Origin: Luteolibacter sp. | GTDB taxonomy: Bacteria; Verrucomicrobiota; Verrucomicrobiia; Verrucomicrobiales; Akkermansiaceae | Length of the DNA stretch: 64,000 nt | Direction: 5' to 3' | Assembly: GCA_030696085.1 (NCBI GenBank) | Contig: JAUYNL010000081.1 | Location: 101,327 to 165,326, forward strand | Shown: positions 1 to 8,531 of the stretch, piece after piece | Numbering within the stretch: position 1 is the stretch's first letter | Layout of the letters: every line of letters begins with the position of its first letter | Notes under the pieces: model-generated | Database searches by the model: none | Seen by the model: only the letters and a program-made list of their open reading frames with translations | Told to the model about the DNA's origin: nothing | Program-made: the position numbers and the translations under genes

Positions 1-1416
1 CAAGCTGCTGAAATCCTCAATGAAATCCGCGTGCGTAATCGTGGCGAAGCCATCCCGATTGTCAGGATTGGGTGTGAGTAGATTGGGCAGAATCGGTTTG
101 CCTTTTAGGCTGGCCTTGAATTCTTCCAGTTCGACGGGCTCCACCTTTTCGAAAAGGGCAAGGTAGAGGCTGAAAGCGGCAATCCGACAAGCGGTGGGAT
201 CCTTGTCCACGCCGCGGATTTGGTTGAGCAGGATGTCAAGTAGCGCGTTGATCCGTGTGTGTTTGTGGCGGTTTCCGTTTCCCTGATGAAACTGCCAATG
301 CTCGGCTAGCAGGTTGAAGGCGATGACCAGGAACACTCCGGAACCACACGAAGGATCGAGAAACCGCGAGGAACCGACGTCCTTTCTGTCTTGGATGGAG
401 ATATTAACCACCATCTCCGCAAGATGTCGGGGAGTGTAATACGCGCCAAGTTCGTGTTTGCCCTCCGCATCCTCCGCTTCCAAAAAGTCTTCGTAGATGG
501 CGCTAATGGTCTCCACGGGAATATGGCGAAAGTCGTAAACCCAGAATGGCAACGTCATCTGCCCGGTGCTGATTTCATCACCGTTCAAAAAGTCGGCCAG
601 GAGATCGAACTTATCCGGAGTGAGGCACTCCTGTTCCGGCTTCATGTCCGGACTGAACATGCTGCCATTGAACTCCCGCTGAAGACTGGCAAACAGGTTG
701 TCATACAGAAGTTTGACGGCCTTGCTGCCGTGACCGCGGTTGTGTGAAAAGAACTCCTTGAGGTTCTTCGCCTTGCCCGGGAAATGCTGTTTCGTAAGGA
801 AACCGCGGTCGCACAGGAAACTGATGAAAAGCAAGCGCCCAAGAAGATTGTGTGCGATCTTCTTGTCGTGGAAGCCGAGTTGATTGCGAATCTCGTTAAG
901 ATTCCTCATCAGGCTGCGATCCACTGCGTTTTCGGTATCGAACTTCGGTTGGCAGTCTCGGTAAATCTGTCCCGTTTCGATTTTCCGCAGGTAATCGGAG
1001 AGGCTGTTTTGCTCCAGCGCCTCAGCGGCGATTGTCCACGTATCGACCAGTGAAACATCGGACCACCGGGAATCTTTACTTGCGGGCGGGCGAAACATCG
1101 CGGAATGAACCTCAATCTTTGTCGGTTCGATCAGCAACAGAAGAGGGGCGGTGCCTTGATTCCACAAGAACCTGATCCATGGCTCCTTTTCGTCGGCCGG
1201 TACGGCCCGCCCCCAATGTTTGAGGTAGGCGGCTGGCTGGTGGTCGATAAAGAGCACCCCGTCGAGTCTGAGTTTTTCCCAAGCTTGCCGAACCGAAAAA
1301 GCGACCGAAGCGAGTTCGGGATGCCTGACAAGATCATCTGGAGAAGACAAATAGAGGGATGCCCGGGTCGTTTCAAGCCCTAGCGCATTCTCGATGTGCT
1401 GTACAGTCTGCCTCAT
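1..1416 (-). CDS. N6-adenine DNA methylase / type IIG-like restriction-modification protein (partial)
   Basis: The reading frame runs from ATG at 1416 leftwards without a stop to base 1, giving 472 codons; the C-terminal half lies outside the window. Around residues 330-370 there is 'ELGAYYTP' followed by 'DPSCGSGVFL', the SAM-binding motif I of N6-adenine methylases in type I, IIG and related systems. The catalytic NPPY motif would lie beyond the left edge. The first ~300 residues form the helical N-terminal region usual in large Eco57I-like proteins; I see no clear nuclease motif in it. Base composition is visibly less GC-rich than the rest of the window, which fits horizontal transfer. It could be a stand-alone defence methylase, a type IIG enzyme or a phage-exclusion (BREX/DISARM-like) methylase; the visible part cannot decide. 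Confidence 0.85.
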   Translation of the reverse strand, partial: MRQTVQHIENALGLETTRASLYLSSPDDLVRHPELASVAFSVRQAWEKLRLDGVLFIDHQPAAYLKHWGRAVPADEKEPWIRFLWNQGTAPLLLLIEPTKIEVHSAMFRPPASKDSRWSDVSLVDTWTIAAEALEQNSLSDYLRKIETGQIYRDCQPKFDTENAVDRSLMRNLNEIRNQLGFHDKKIAHNLLGRLLFISFLCDRGFLTKQHFPGKAKNLKEFFSHNRGHGSKAVKLLYDNLFASLQREFNGSMFSPDMKPEQECLTPDKFDLLADFLNGDEISTGQMTLPFWVYDFRHIPVETISAIYEDFLEAEDAEGKHELGAYYTPRHLAEMVVNISIQDRKDVGSSRFLDPSCGSGVFLVIAFNLLAEHWQFHQGNGNRHKHTRINALLDILLNQIRGVDKDPTACRIAAFSLYLALFEKVEPVELEEFKASLKGKPILPNLLTPNPDNRDGFATITHADFIEDFSSL

Positions 1417-1798
1417 CGGTTACAGTATTTGTTCATTTGTTCAACGTGGAATCGAAGGTGTTCATTGGAACTACAATAATGCGTTGCGGTGTGCAACCCC
1501 CGAGCCATCAATGACTGATTTATTTTCGAAGGACCAGCGAAAGTGCTCAAGGCATCTAAATGGACGGCAAGGGTCTCTCTGAGACGCTTCTCGCAAGGCA
1601 ACTTTCGGGGTCAGCCGGGTTCTTGATGCTTGGAACCATTCACCGGCTTTCTCTCGGTGCCAAGGCTGTCCAACATCGTGACGATCAGGCCGAATCTTGT
1701 TCAAAACAATTACGAATCTTCCAGAATCGTTACAAATCGGGGTTTTTCCAAGTTTTTGATTACGAAATACGGCATGGCGGCTGAAAACCGCCGCCAGC
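1417..1798. other. Intergenic region, no gene recognised
   Basis: About 380 bases between the methylase start and the helicase stop. It is less GC-rich than its surroundings. It should hold the methylase promoter, but I found no convincing -35/-10 pair, terminator hairpin or conserved coding stretch. Confidence 0.4.
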
Positions 1799-4588
1799 TC
1801 ACCCCTCCAACAAGGCCCGCACCATGCTGGCGTCGAGCTTGCTGGAAATGTCCGCATCGGCCAGCAACCCGGCGGCGAGTTTGGCTTTTTCCTGCTGGAG
1901 CTTGTGGATGCGTTCTTCGACGGTGTCCTGGCAGAGCAGTTTGTGGACGAAGACCGGTTTGTCCTGGCCGATGCGGTAGGCGCGGTCGGTGGCCTGGGCC
2001 TCGGCGGCGGGGTTCCACCAGGGGTCGTAATGGATGACCGTGTCCGCGGCGGTTAGATTGAGGCCGGTGCCGCCGGCTTTGAGGGAAATGAGGAATACGG
2101 GGATTTTTCCGGTCTGGAAATCCTCGACGAGTTTGCCGCGGTCTTTGGAGGCTCCGGTGAGTTTGAGGTGCGGGATTTTTTCCCTGACGAGATGCGCCCC
2201 GATGAGGGCGAGCATGGTGGTGAACTGCGAGAAGATGAGGATGCGCCGGCCTTCCTCGATGAGCACGGCTAACAACTCGGTGAGGAAATCGAGTTTCGCG
2301 GATTCATGGATGGTATTGGCGAACTCGTCGGGCAGGAGGCGCGGATCGCAGCAGATCTGGCGGAGCTTGAGCAGGGCGTCGAGGAAGACGATTTGGAACT
2401 GGTCCATGCCTCGCGCGGCGATGGCTTCGCGGACGCGCTTGTTCATGGTGGCTCTCACGGTTTCGTAGAGGTCCTTCTGCGCGGTGTGGAGTTCGATGAG
2501 GTGGACGAGCTCGGTTTTCGGCGGCAGTTCCTTGGCGACCTGGTCCTTGGTGCGGCGCAGGATGAGCGGGGCGACGCGCTTTTTCAGGACTTCGTTGCGC
2601 TCGGTGTCGCCGTCCTTTTCGATGGGCTTGCGGAAGCGGGTGTTGAAGGCCTGTTCGCTGCCCAGGAAACCGGGGACCAGGAATTTCATCAGGCTCCAGA
2701 GCTCGCCGAGGTGGTTCTCGACCGGAGTTCCTGATAGACAAAGACGGTGGCGGGCATCGAGCTTGCAGGCGGCCTGCGCGACCTTTGCATGCGGGTTCTT
2801 GATGTTCTGCGCCTCGTCGAGCACGGCGAGGTGGAAGGGATGGGCGCGGAGTTTCTCGATATCGCGATGGAGCAGGGCGAAGGAAGTCAGGACGATGTCC
2901 GCGTGGGGGATGGAACGGTGGTATTTTTTGCGCTCGGGGCCGTTGAGGATGAGGATGCGCAGATCCGGCGTGAACTTGCGGGCCTCCGCCGCCCAGTTCG
3001 GAACCACCGAGGTGGGCGCGACGACGAGGGTGGGCAGGCCGCGCGAATGGCCGGATTTTTTTTCGGTTAGAATGTGGGTGAGCGTTTGCAGGGTTTTGCC
3101 GAGGCCCATGTCATCGGCGAGGATGCCGTGCAGGCCGTGGCGGGCGAGGAACTGCATCCAGTGGAAGCCTGCGAGCTGATAGTCGCGCAGCGTGGCATGA
3201 ACGCCGGGATCGGGCGGGATGGGCTCGATGCCGGAAAAGTTGTTGAGCTTGGAGGCGAGCTCCGCGAGGTCCGGCGGGGTTTCGAGGCCGAGACCTTCAA
3301 GACCGGCGAGCGAGGCGGCATCCAGCGCGTGGAGGCGGGTTTTTTCGGGAAACTTCGGATCAATGAGCGATCCGAGATGATGGAGGATGCGGCGCACGCG
3401 ACCGATCGGGAGTTTCAGCGCATCGCCATTCGGCAGCGGCACGTAGATGTGCCCGAGATCCGGGCGGTCGAGGGTTTCCTCCAGAAAATCGCTTTCTAAC
3501 AAACCCGCGAGGATCGGCAGCAGGTCATGGCGTTCGCCGCCGACATCGAAGCCGACGGACAGGCTGAACCAGCCGCCGTCCTGGGGCGCGAGGGAGCTGT
3601 CCCATTGCGCGGGATCGGCCTCGAAGACGCGGTGGCCGACGTTGTCATCGACGGTGACGGTCCAGTCGGAATCCTCGAGGCGGGTGATCATTTCGCCGCG
3701 GAACTGGTGCCAGAAGGCATCCACCGGGACGCGGCCGGGATCGGGGAACCAGCGGTCGCGGGCAGGCGCGGTTTTGGTGTCGCGGGACTTGAGGTTGAGG
3801 AGAAAACGCCAGGCGGAATTGGACTGGAGCGAGGACAGCCCGGTGTCGGCAAGCTGGCGGGCGGCGGCGTTTTCCGCAGCCTGATGGTGCTGGAGAATGG
3901 CCGGGCGGCCATCCGGCAGGGTGATGCGGCTGGTCCAGTCGGGCATGGATCCGCGCAGCGGGCCGCGATGCTCGCCATAGATGACGCCGGCCTCTGCGGC
4001 GATCCAGACATCTGGATCCGCTTGGCCGAGTGATTGGAGCAGCAGCTTGGACATGCGGTCCACGGGTTCGCGGGTGACGTGGAGCTCGAAGCGCGGCTCG
4101 GGCGAAATGCGCGGCAGGGCCGGCATCACCGGGGGAGGTGGGCCGTCCTGCGGCAACGCGGCTGCGACTGCGGCGGCGATTCCATGGCCTTTCATCCGCG
4201 AGAGGACGCGTTCTTTTTCCGCACGCAGAATGAGGGCGGCGGCGTGGTGGCAGAAGGCCCCCAGCTCGCAGGAACAGAAGGTTTCCATCTCCCAGCCGTC
4301 ATCGGCCGGCCAGAAACCGACCTCGGTTTCCTCCTGCACCATCGTTCCTAACAAGCTGAAGGAATCCGGTGACGGTTCTTCCAGGCGAAGTTCCCGGACT
4401 TTTGAAACGAGAGGATTCGCGGCGTGTAGAATCTCGTCGTCGAAACGGTTCTTCCAGCGGGAATCCCGGAAGAATGCGGATGGATCGGCGGGCACGGGGC
4501 GGCAGAATGATTGGGCCGGGCGGTCGTAAAACCACCGCCACTCATCACGATTGCGTGGAGGGCGAGCAGAGTTCGACGACAATACCAT
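1799..4588 (-). CDS. SWIM zinc-finger SNF2-family helicase
   Basis: A DNA-dependent ATPase of the SNF2/RapA type, probably remodelling or translocating on DNA. An N-terminal SWIM zinc finger (CxC...CH in 'CSCELGAFCHH') is followed by a long linker region. Then come the two RecA-like lobes: 'DDMGLGKT' (Walker A, motif I), 'DEAQ' (motif II), 'SGTPVEN' (motif III), and 'GGTGLNLT' plus 'ATDRAYRIGQ' (motifs V and VI). I chose ATG 4588, giving 929 residues, because upstream in-frame sequence (to 4846) is low-complexity and lies inside the glyoxalase gene read in another frame. A GTG near 4500 is also possible. The chosen start overlaps the end of the upstream glyoxalase-fold gene by 44 bases, suggesting co-transcription. 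Confidence 0.9.
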   Translation of the reverse strand: MVLSSNSARPPRNRDEWRWFYDRPAQSFCRPVPADPSAFFRDSRWKNRFDDEILHAANPLVSKVRELRLEEPSPDSFSLLGTMVQEETEVGFWPADDGWEMETFCSCELGAFCHHAAALILRAEKERVLSRMKGHGIAAAVAAALPQDGPPPPVMPALPRISPEPRFELHVTREPVDRMSKLLLQSLGQADPDVWIAAEAGVIYGEHRGPLRGSMPDWTSRITLPDGRPAILQHHQAAENAAARQLADTGLSSLQSNSAWRFLLNLKSRDTKTAPARDRWFPDPGRVPVDAFWHQFRGEMITRLEDSDWTVTVDDNVGHRVFEADPAQWDSSLAPQDGGWFSLSVGFDVGGERHDLLPILAGLLESDFLEETLDRPDLGHIYVPLPNGDALKLPIGRVRRILHHLGSLIDPKFPEKTRLHALDAASLAGLEGLGLETPPDLAELASKLNNFSGIEPIPPDPGVHATLRDYQLAGFHWMQFLARHGLHGILADDMGLGKTLQTLTHILTEKKSGHSRGLPTLVVAPTSVVPNWAAEARKFTPDLRILILNGPERKKYHRSIPHADIVLTSFALLHRDIEKLRAHPFHLAVLDEAQNIKNPHAKVAQAACKLDARHRLCLSGTPVENHLGELWSLMKFLVPGFLGSEQAFNTRFRKPIEKDGDTERNEVLKKRVAPLILRRTKDQVAKELPPKTELVHLIELHTAQKDLYETVRATMNKRVREAIAARGMDQFQIVFLDALLKLRQICCDPRLLPDEFANTIHESAKLDFLTELLAVLIEEGRRILIFSQFTTMLALIGAHLVREKIPHLKLTGASKDRGKLVEDFQTGKIPVFLISLKAGGTGLNLTAADTVIHYDPWWNPAAEAQATDRAYRIGQDKPVFVHKLLCQDTVEERIHKLQQEKAKLAAGLLADADISSKLDASMVRALLEG

Positions 4589-4940
4589 CCTTGTCACGGA
4601 CGAAGGCGACGATCTGGCCCCAGGGTTTGGTGATTGGGCCGGACACGGCGGTGGCTCCGGCGCTGAGCGCGCGCTCGTATGCGGAGGGAACATCCTCGGT
4701 GGTGAATGCGATCTCAAATCCCGCAGGCGGGGAGGAGGGCGTGTTTTCCTGAAATCCGCAGGGCAGATTGGATTTCGCGAGACCGTTGGCGGCGAAGGAA
4801 AGCGTGGTGGCACCGGTGTCCATTTCGGCATACATACCGGCCTCATGGACGAAGCGGCGGCTTAGACCGAAGGCGTCTTCATAAAACGCCACCGAGCGGG
4901 GCACATCTTTGACGTAGAGGATCGTGTAGCCGAGCTTCAT
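4545..4940 (-). CDS. VOC-superfamily (glyoxalase/bleomycin-resistance fold) protein
   Basis: A 131-residue single vicinal-oxygen-chelate domain, starting 'MKLGYTILYVKDV' with the typical second strand 'SVAFYEDAFGL' and ending 'DKDGIVVELCSP', where the Glu is the usual metal ligand. Such proteins are metal-dependent isomerases, dioxygenases or drug-binding proteins; the substrate cannot be told from sequence. It lies directly upstream of the SNF2 helicase and overlaps its start, but no functional link is evident. Confidence 0.88.
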   Translation of the reverse strand: MKLGYTILYVKDVPRSVAFYEDAFGLSRRFVHEAGMYAEMDTGATTLSFAANGLAKSNLPCGFQENTPSSPPAGFEIAFTTEDVPSAYERALSAGATAVSGPITKPWGQIVAFVRDKDGIVVELCSPSTQS

Positions 4941-5280
4941 GGCTGGAGGATTAGCAAAGCCCCGCCCGGCAAGACAAGCACAGTCGGGAAAAATCCCGCT
5001 CGCACGAGCTGAAAAACAAGGCGTTGCCCTGCGGAGCCATCATCATCATCATCATCATCTGTCGGCAAGAGAGCGGGCGGTCCGTCGCCATGGCCGCTTA
5101 TTGCGGAGCAAAGGACAATTGAGAACTGCCCGTGGCCCAGGAACTCCTCAAGCAAAGTGGTGACTTGCTCGAAAACGCAGCCCCTTGCGAAGAACAGGCC
5201 AGCCAGGCAAACGCCCTGCGCCGGCCCGCATTCAAGTCCCCGCTTGCCAGCCGGATGCGGATGGTGAAGCGTCGCCGCAC
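4941..5280. other. Intergenic region between divergent genes
   Basis: About 340 bases between the VOC gene (minus) and the TPM-domain gene (plus). It contains a trinucleotide tract (listed separately). The frames across it lack the composition of the real genes and I see no known domain. Confidence 0.4.
5038..5058 (+). repeat. (CAT)7 microsatellite
   Basis: Seven perfect tandem CAT units. They would read as seven His or seven Asp in frames that are otherwise not credible genes, so this is treated as a non-coding simple repeat. Confidence 0.9.
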
Positions 5281-6051
5281 ATGCGTTGGCTTCGATACGG
5301 AATCACAGCCTGGTTGGTCTGGGTGGCAGCGGCCTTGTCTGGATTCGGCCAGACCCTGCCGGAGTGGTTGGCGGGTGGCGGCATCCCCAAACCACCGGAT
5401 TTCGGAGTCCGCGATGCCAATGGCGTGTTCAGCCGGGATTCCGGGGCGCTGCGGCGTATTTCCGAGCAGCTTCGCAAACTGGAGTCGGAGCACGGATACC
5501 GCATCCTCCTGATGGTGGAGCCGGTTTTGATCGCCACCAGCGCGCCCGAACTCGCGGCCCAGCTGCAACAGATCTGGCTGCCCGATGGCAACGGCCTGGT
5601 GGTCGTGTTCGAGGCCGGCAACCGCAGCCTCGGCTTCGGCCGCGATATCGGCGGAAACCCGGACCCGCCGCCGGCCGGAAACCGGGTGCCCACTCATGAA
5701 ACAGCCGCACTCCTGCTGGCCGCAGTCGATCAAACTGATAGAAATCTCTCTCCCGAAGCCTATGCCGAAACCCTGATCGGCAATCTGGTGAAGGCATTCA
5801 ATGACTACTTTGCGCGTTGCGCCTCGCCGCCACCACGCCAGCGCAGCCTGCGTCTCGGGCTGCTCACCATTGGCGGGCTCACCCTGTTAGGACTCGCGGC
5901 CATCGGTGTGGGTGCGCTCACCCGGCTTCAGTCGGTGGGAGGTGGCCGGAAGTTCCGCTTCCCCGTGGTGGACCGGCCGGAGCGGCTGGGCGCGCCCTGC
6001 GGTGGAGGCAAGGTGACCGTGCGCAGGTTCAATGCCGGCCCTCCCTCCTGA
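5281..6051 (+). CDS. TPM-domain membrane-anchored protein
   Basis: 256 residues starting at ATG 5281 with an N-terminal signal sequence ('WLVWVAAALSGFG'). A TPM (YgcG/Psb32-like) domain follows: 'DANGVFSRDSGALRRISEQL' then a hydrophobic strand 'YRILLMVEP' and the characteristic 'GNGLVVVFEAGNRSLGFG'. A transmembrane segment lies near residues 200-220 ('LLTIGGLTLLGLAAIG') and a short cytoplasmic tail is rich in Gly and Arg. TPM domains occur in phosphatase-like and photosystem-repair proteins; the bacterial role is uncertain. A start further upstream (5185) would hide the signal peptide, so it was rejected. Confidence 0.75.
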   Translation: MRWLRYGITAWLVWVAAALSGFGQTLPEWLAGGGIPKPPDFGVRDANGVFSRDSGALRRISEQLRKLESEHGYRILLMVEPVLIATSAPELAAQLQQIWLPDGNGLVVVFEAGNRSLGFGRDIGGNPDPPPAGNRVPTHETAALLLAAVDQTDRNLSPEAYAETLIGNLVKAFNDYFARCASPPPRQRSLRLGLLTIGGLTLLGLAAIGVGALTRLQSVGGGRKFRFPVVDRPERLGAPCGGGKVTVRRFNAGPPS

Positions 6052-6155
6052 AATTCCAAGCCGGGTTTATCGCCGCGGGCAGCGGCATCACCCACACCGG
6101 TGCGCCACTGCATGCCGATGACCAACCCTGTGATGGAAATGGCGGGGATTTTGTT

Positions 6156-7436
6156 TCATGGCAATGCTGTGGAATACGGGGAAACGCATGCAAACCTGCA
6201 AACCATGGCCGCAGTCGTGATCGCAGCCAGCGCGGGCAGTCCCGGCAACCATAGATCGGACCCGGCGGCGATGATTTGGGCGGCGATCACAAACCCGGAG
6301 AGCGCGAGAAACCCGATATTCCTGGGAAATGCATTGAGCCGGGAAAGTGGCGTGAGCGCCGCGATGAGCACGGCCAGCAGCACCAGCTCGCGGGCCGGAG
6401 TGAAGCGGGCGATCATGCGGGCGGGAGCCAGGCCGGTATCGGAGGCGATGGCGGCGATCATCCTCGGCAGGTTTTTTGAGAAAATCCGTGTGGCGGCGTC
6501 GGCGGCGCTGTGATCGTCGCGGAGAATCACCGGCTTCGGCGCTTGTTTCGGAAACAACGCATCGCCGCCATCGATCAAGGCCTCGGCCGGAATCACCGCA
6601 TAGGGCGAAACTTGGCCGGGCGGTGTGGCCATGCGACCGTAGCGGTCCAGCGGCACAACCGGTCCGCGCGCGCTGAGCTTGAGATAGGCGCCCAGGCGGA
6701 TTTCGATGCCATCCACCGGGAGATCGAGGCTCCGCATCGCGGCTAGCAGGGGGAACGCGAACACGATCCGGTCTTCCCAGCGGGCCAGCAGAGGGGGAAA
6801 ACTTGTGGCGGCCTCGGAATCCAGCGTTTGGAATCCGGCCGTGGTGTTTTCTCCTCCGAGAATCACGCCGGGCAGCGGAATCCGGTTCACCAGCGGGATG
6901 GCGGAAAGATCGCCATGCACCTCGTTCACGGAAACCGAGGCCTTGCGGAATGCCGGCGGCAGCGACTCCGCTTTTGCACCGCGGGTGAGCGGCGCGGCCA
7001 TCAGCATCGTGTCGAAACGCGCGATGGCCATGTCAAGCGCGGCCAGGCCGATCGGATCCGGCTCATCCCAGGCCAGCACTGCGGCGGTCGCCGCCTGGGT
7101 CGCGCCGAGACGCCGGAAATTGCTCAGAATGACCGCCAAATCGATGGGGGAGGGCGGCGAGCTTTGGAAAAAACCCTCGGGATCGTCGCTCAGCGAAACA
7201 ATGAGCGGTGCTCGCCGGGGGTCGGATCGTTGCTTCGAGGCAAAGCTGCGGACCTGCCACGAAGCCGCCTGGCTGCCGTTTCCCGTGATGAAAAACGGCG
7301 GGTTGGCGGAGGTGCGCGCGATGGCGGTGAAGGCCGTGCGGTCGATCAGGGTGCCCGGCAGGAAGATCCAGGCGATCATCGCTGCCAGCACCGCGAAAAG
7401 CGGGACACGCAGGCAGGGCTGGAGCAAGCCGTTCAC
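6156..7436 (-). CDS. CHASE2-like sensor protein with C-terminal membrane segments
   Basis: 426 residues. An N-terminal transmembrane helix ('LFAVLAAMIAWIFL') is followed by a large extracytoplasmic domain and three closely spaced C-terminal hydrophobic segments ('LVLLAVLIAALTPL', 'IGFLALSGFVIAAQI', 'LPALAAITTAAMV'). This topology and the pattern 'ILSNFRRLGATQAATAAVLAWDEP' resemble CHASE2 sensor domains, which normally precede a kinase or cyclase. No output domain follows here. Only 7 bases separate it from the upstream kinase gene, so the two are probably one transcript. The family assignment is tentative. Confidence 0.55.
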   Translation of the reverse strand: MNGLLQPCLRVPLFAVLAAMIAWIFLPGTLIDRTAFTAIARTSANPPFFITGNGSQAASWQVRSFASKQRSDPRRAPLIVSLSDDPEGFFQSSPPSPIDLAVILSNFRRLGATQAATAAVLAWDEPDPIGLAALDMAIARFDTMLMAAPLTRGAKAESLPPAFRKASVSVNEVHGDLSAIPLVNRIPLPGVILGGENTTAGFQTLDSEAATSFPPLLARWEDRIVFAFPLLAAMRSLDLPVDGIEIRLGAYLKLSARGPVVPLDRYGRMATPPGQVSPYAVIPAEALIDGGDALFPKQAPKPVILRDDHSAADAATRIFSKNLPRMIAAIASDTGLAPARMIARFTPARELVLLAVLIAALTPLSRLNAFPRNIGFLALSGFVIAAQIIAAGSDLWLPGLPALAAITTAAMVCRFACVSPYSTALP

Positions 7437-7443
7437 GGCGGGA

Positions 7444-8394
7444 TCAGCGGATCGCCGCGAGCACCGGCGCGAGCGGGGTTTCCAATGGCGTGTCGGCGGC
7501 GACCTCTCCTAACAATCGCGCCGCGGTGGCGATGTGCGGGCGATACCATTCATCGCCGCGGTTCCTGAGGATGTTGCCATAGGCGCCCAGCGCCTGCATC
7601 AGGCGTTGCGCGGCGCATTCATGGAACAAGGTGGGCTCCGGGCGCTCGTCGGCGATGTCTTCCCATAACTTCAGCAGGCCCTCGCGCTCGTCCGCCGAGT
7701 GATCCATGTAGGGATCGAAAACCAACGACGCCAGATCGTATTCCTGGCGGCCGCGGCGCAGCCCCTGGAAGTCGATGAGCCAGACCTTGCCATCCCTGAC
7801 CAGCAAGTTTTGCGATTGGAAATCGCGGTGGACGAGATGCCGCGCCACCGTGCCGAGGCGCTCCGCCAGCTCGGTGAAAACCGGGTTTTTCCTCAAAGCG
7901 GTGGCATCCATGCCGAGGAAATCCTCCACCAGATGCTCGAAAAAATACTGCTGCTCCCAGCGATAGAGCGCCGCGTCGAAGGGCGGCATCAGATGGAAGT
8001 CCTTCGGCGGCTTCGCATAAAACAGCTTGTCCACCTGCTCGAAAGCGGAGCGGTAGAGCGGCAGCCGTTCCGCAAAGGGGCGCTCCTTCAGCGAGAACAG
8101 GTCCACGTCTCCCAGGTCCTCCACCAGCGCCACCCGGTAGCGCGCGCGCTCATGGATGATCTCCGGCACGCGCAGTTTCGCCTGTTTCAGGAAATTCCCC
8201 ACCGGGATGTACTGCGCGTTGTCCTCGCGTTCCTCGGTCCAGTGGATGCCGATGAATGGTACGTGCACCGGCGTTTTCACGCGCACGATCGTGCGCCCGG
8301 ACGCGCCGCGCTTGATCGGTTCCAGCGTGATGGGAACGGTCGGGTCCACACCGAGGAATTGTCGGGCGGTGGAAAGGATCGCTTCAGTGGGCAT
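7444..8394 (-). CDS. Phosphotransferase of the aminoglycoside/choline kinase fold (AmgK-like)
   Basis: 316 residues of an APH-fold kinase. The Brenner catalytic loop is 'HRDFQSQNLLV' (Asp base, Asn metal ligand) and the metal-binding Asp lies in 'LIDFQG'. 'EYDLASLVFDPYMD' is typical of the COG3178 group, which includes the MurNAc/GlcNAc anomeric kinase AmgK of cell-wall recycling. The usual partner, the nucleotidyltransferase MurU, is not next to it, so the substrate (cell-wall amino sugar or another small molecule) is inference. It is the first gene of a two-gene unit with the CHASE2-like gene. Confidence 0.8.
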   Translation of the reverse strand: MPTEAILSTARQFLGVDPTVPITLEPIKRGASGRTIVRVKTPVHVPFIGIHWTEEREDNAQYIPVGNFLKQAKLRVPEIIHERARYRVALVEDLGDVDLFSLKERPFAERLPLYRSAFEQVDKLFYAKPPKDFHLMPPFDAALYRWEQQYFFEHLVEDFLGMDATALRKNPVFTELAERLGTVARHLVHRDFQSQNLLVRDGKVWLIDFQGLRRGRQEYDLASLVFDPYMDHSADEREGLLKLWEDIADERPEPTLFHECAAQRLMQALGAYGNILRNRGDEWYRPHIATAARLLGEVAADTPLETPLAPVLAAIR

Positions 8395-8531
8395 GGGCGG
8401 GGCAAATAGGCTGGAAATTCAAGCGGCTGCCAAGGGGAAAACCGGGTCACGATTCACTTGGCGGTTCTGACCGGTATCAGTCATGACATTCAACTTGCCT
8501 GTCGGGCGATGGTTCCGCAGATTGAGGTGTC

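Noticed and set aside
391..1383. Plus-strand open frames opposite the methylase gene
   Set aside because: They mirror the minus-strand methylase frame, which alone shows SAM motifs; no conserved content on the plus strand.
4589..4846. Longer N-terminus for the SNF2 helicase
   Set aside because: Low-complexity Pro/Arg/Ser sequence produced by reading the glyoxalase gene in another frame.
4939..5163. A 74-codon frame with a natural His7 tract
   Set aside because: The tract is a CAT microsatellite, and the remaining residues have no family resemblance or good start.
5098..5733. Minus-strand frame opposite the TPM gene
   Set aside because: Antisense shadow of a GC-rich gene; no signal or domain.
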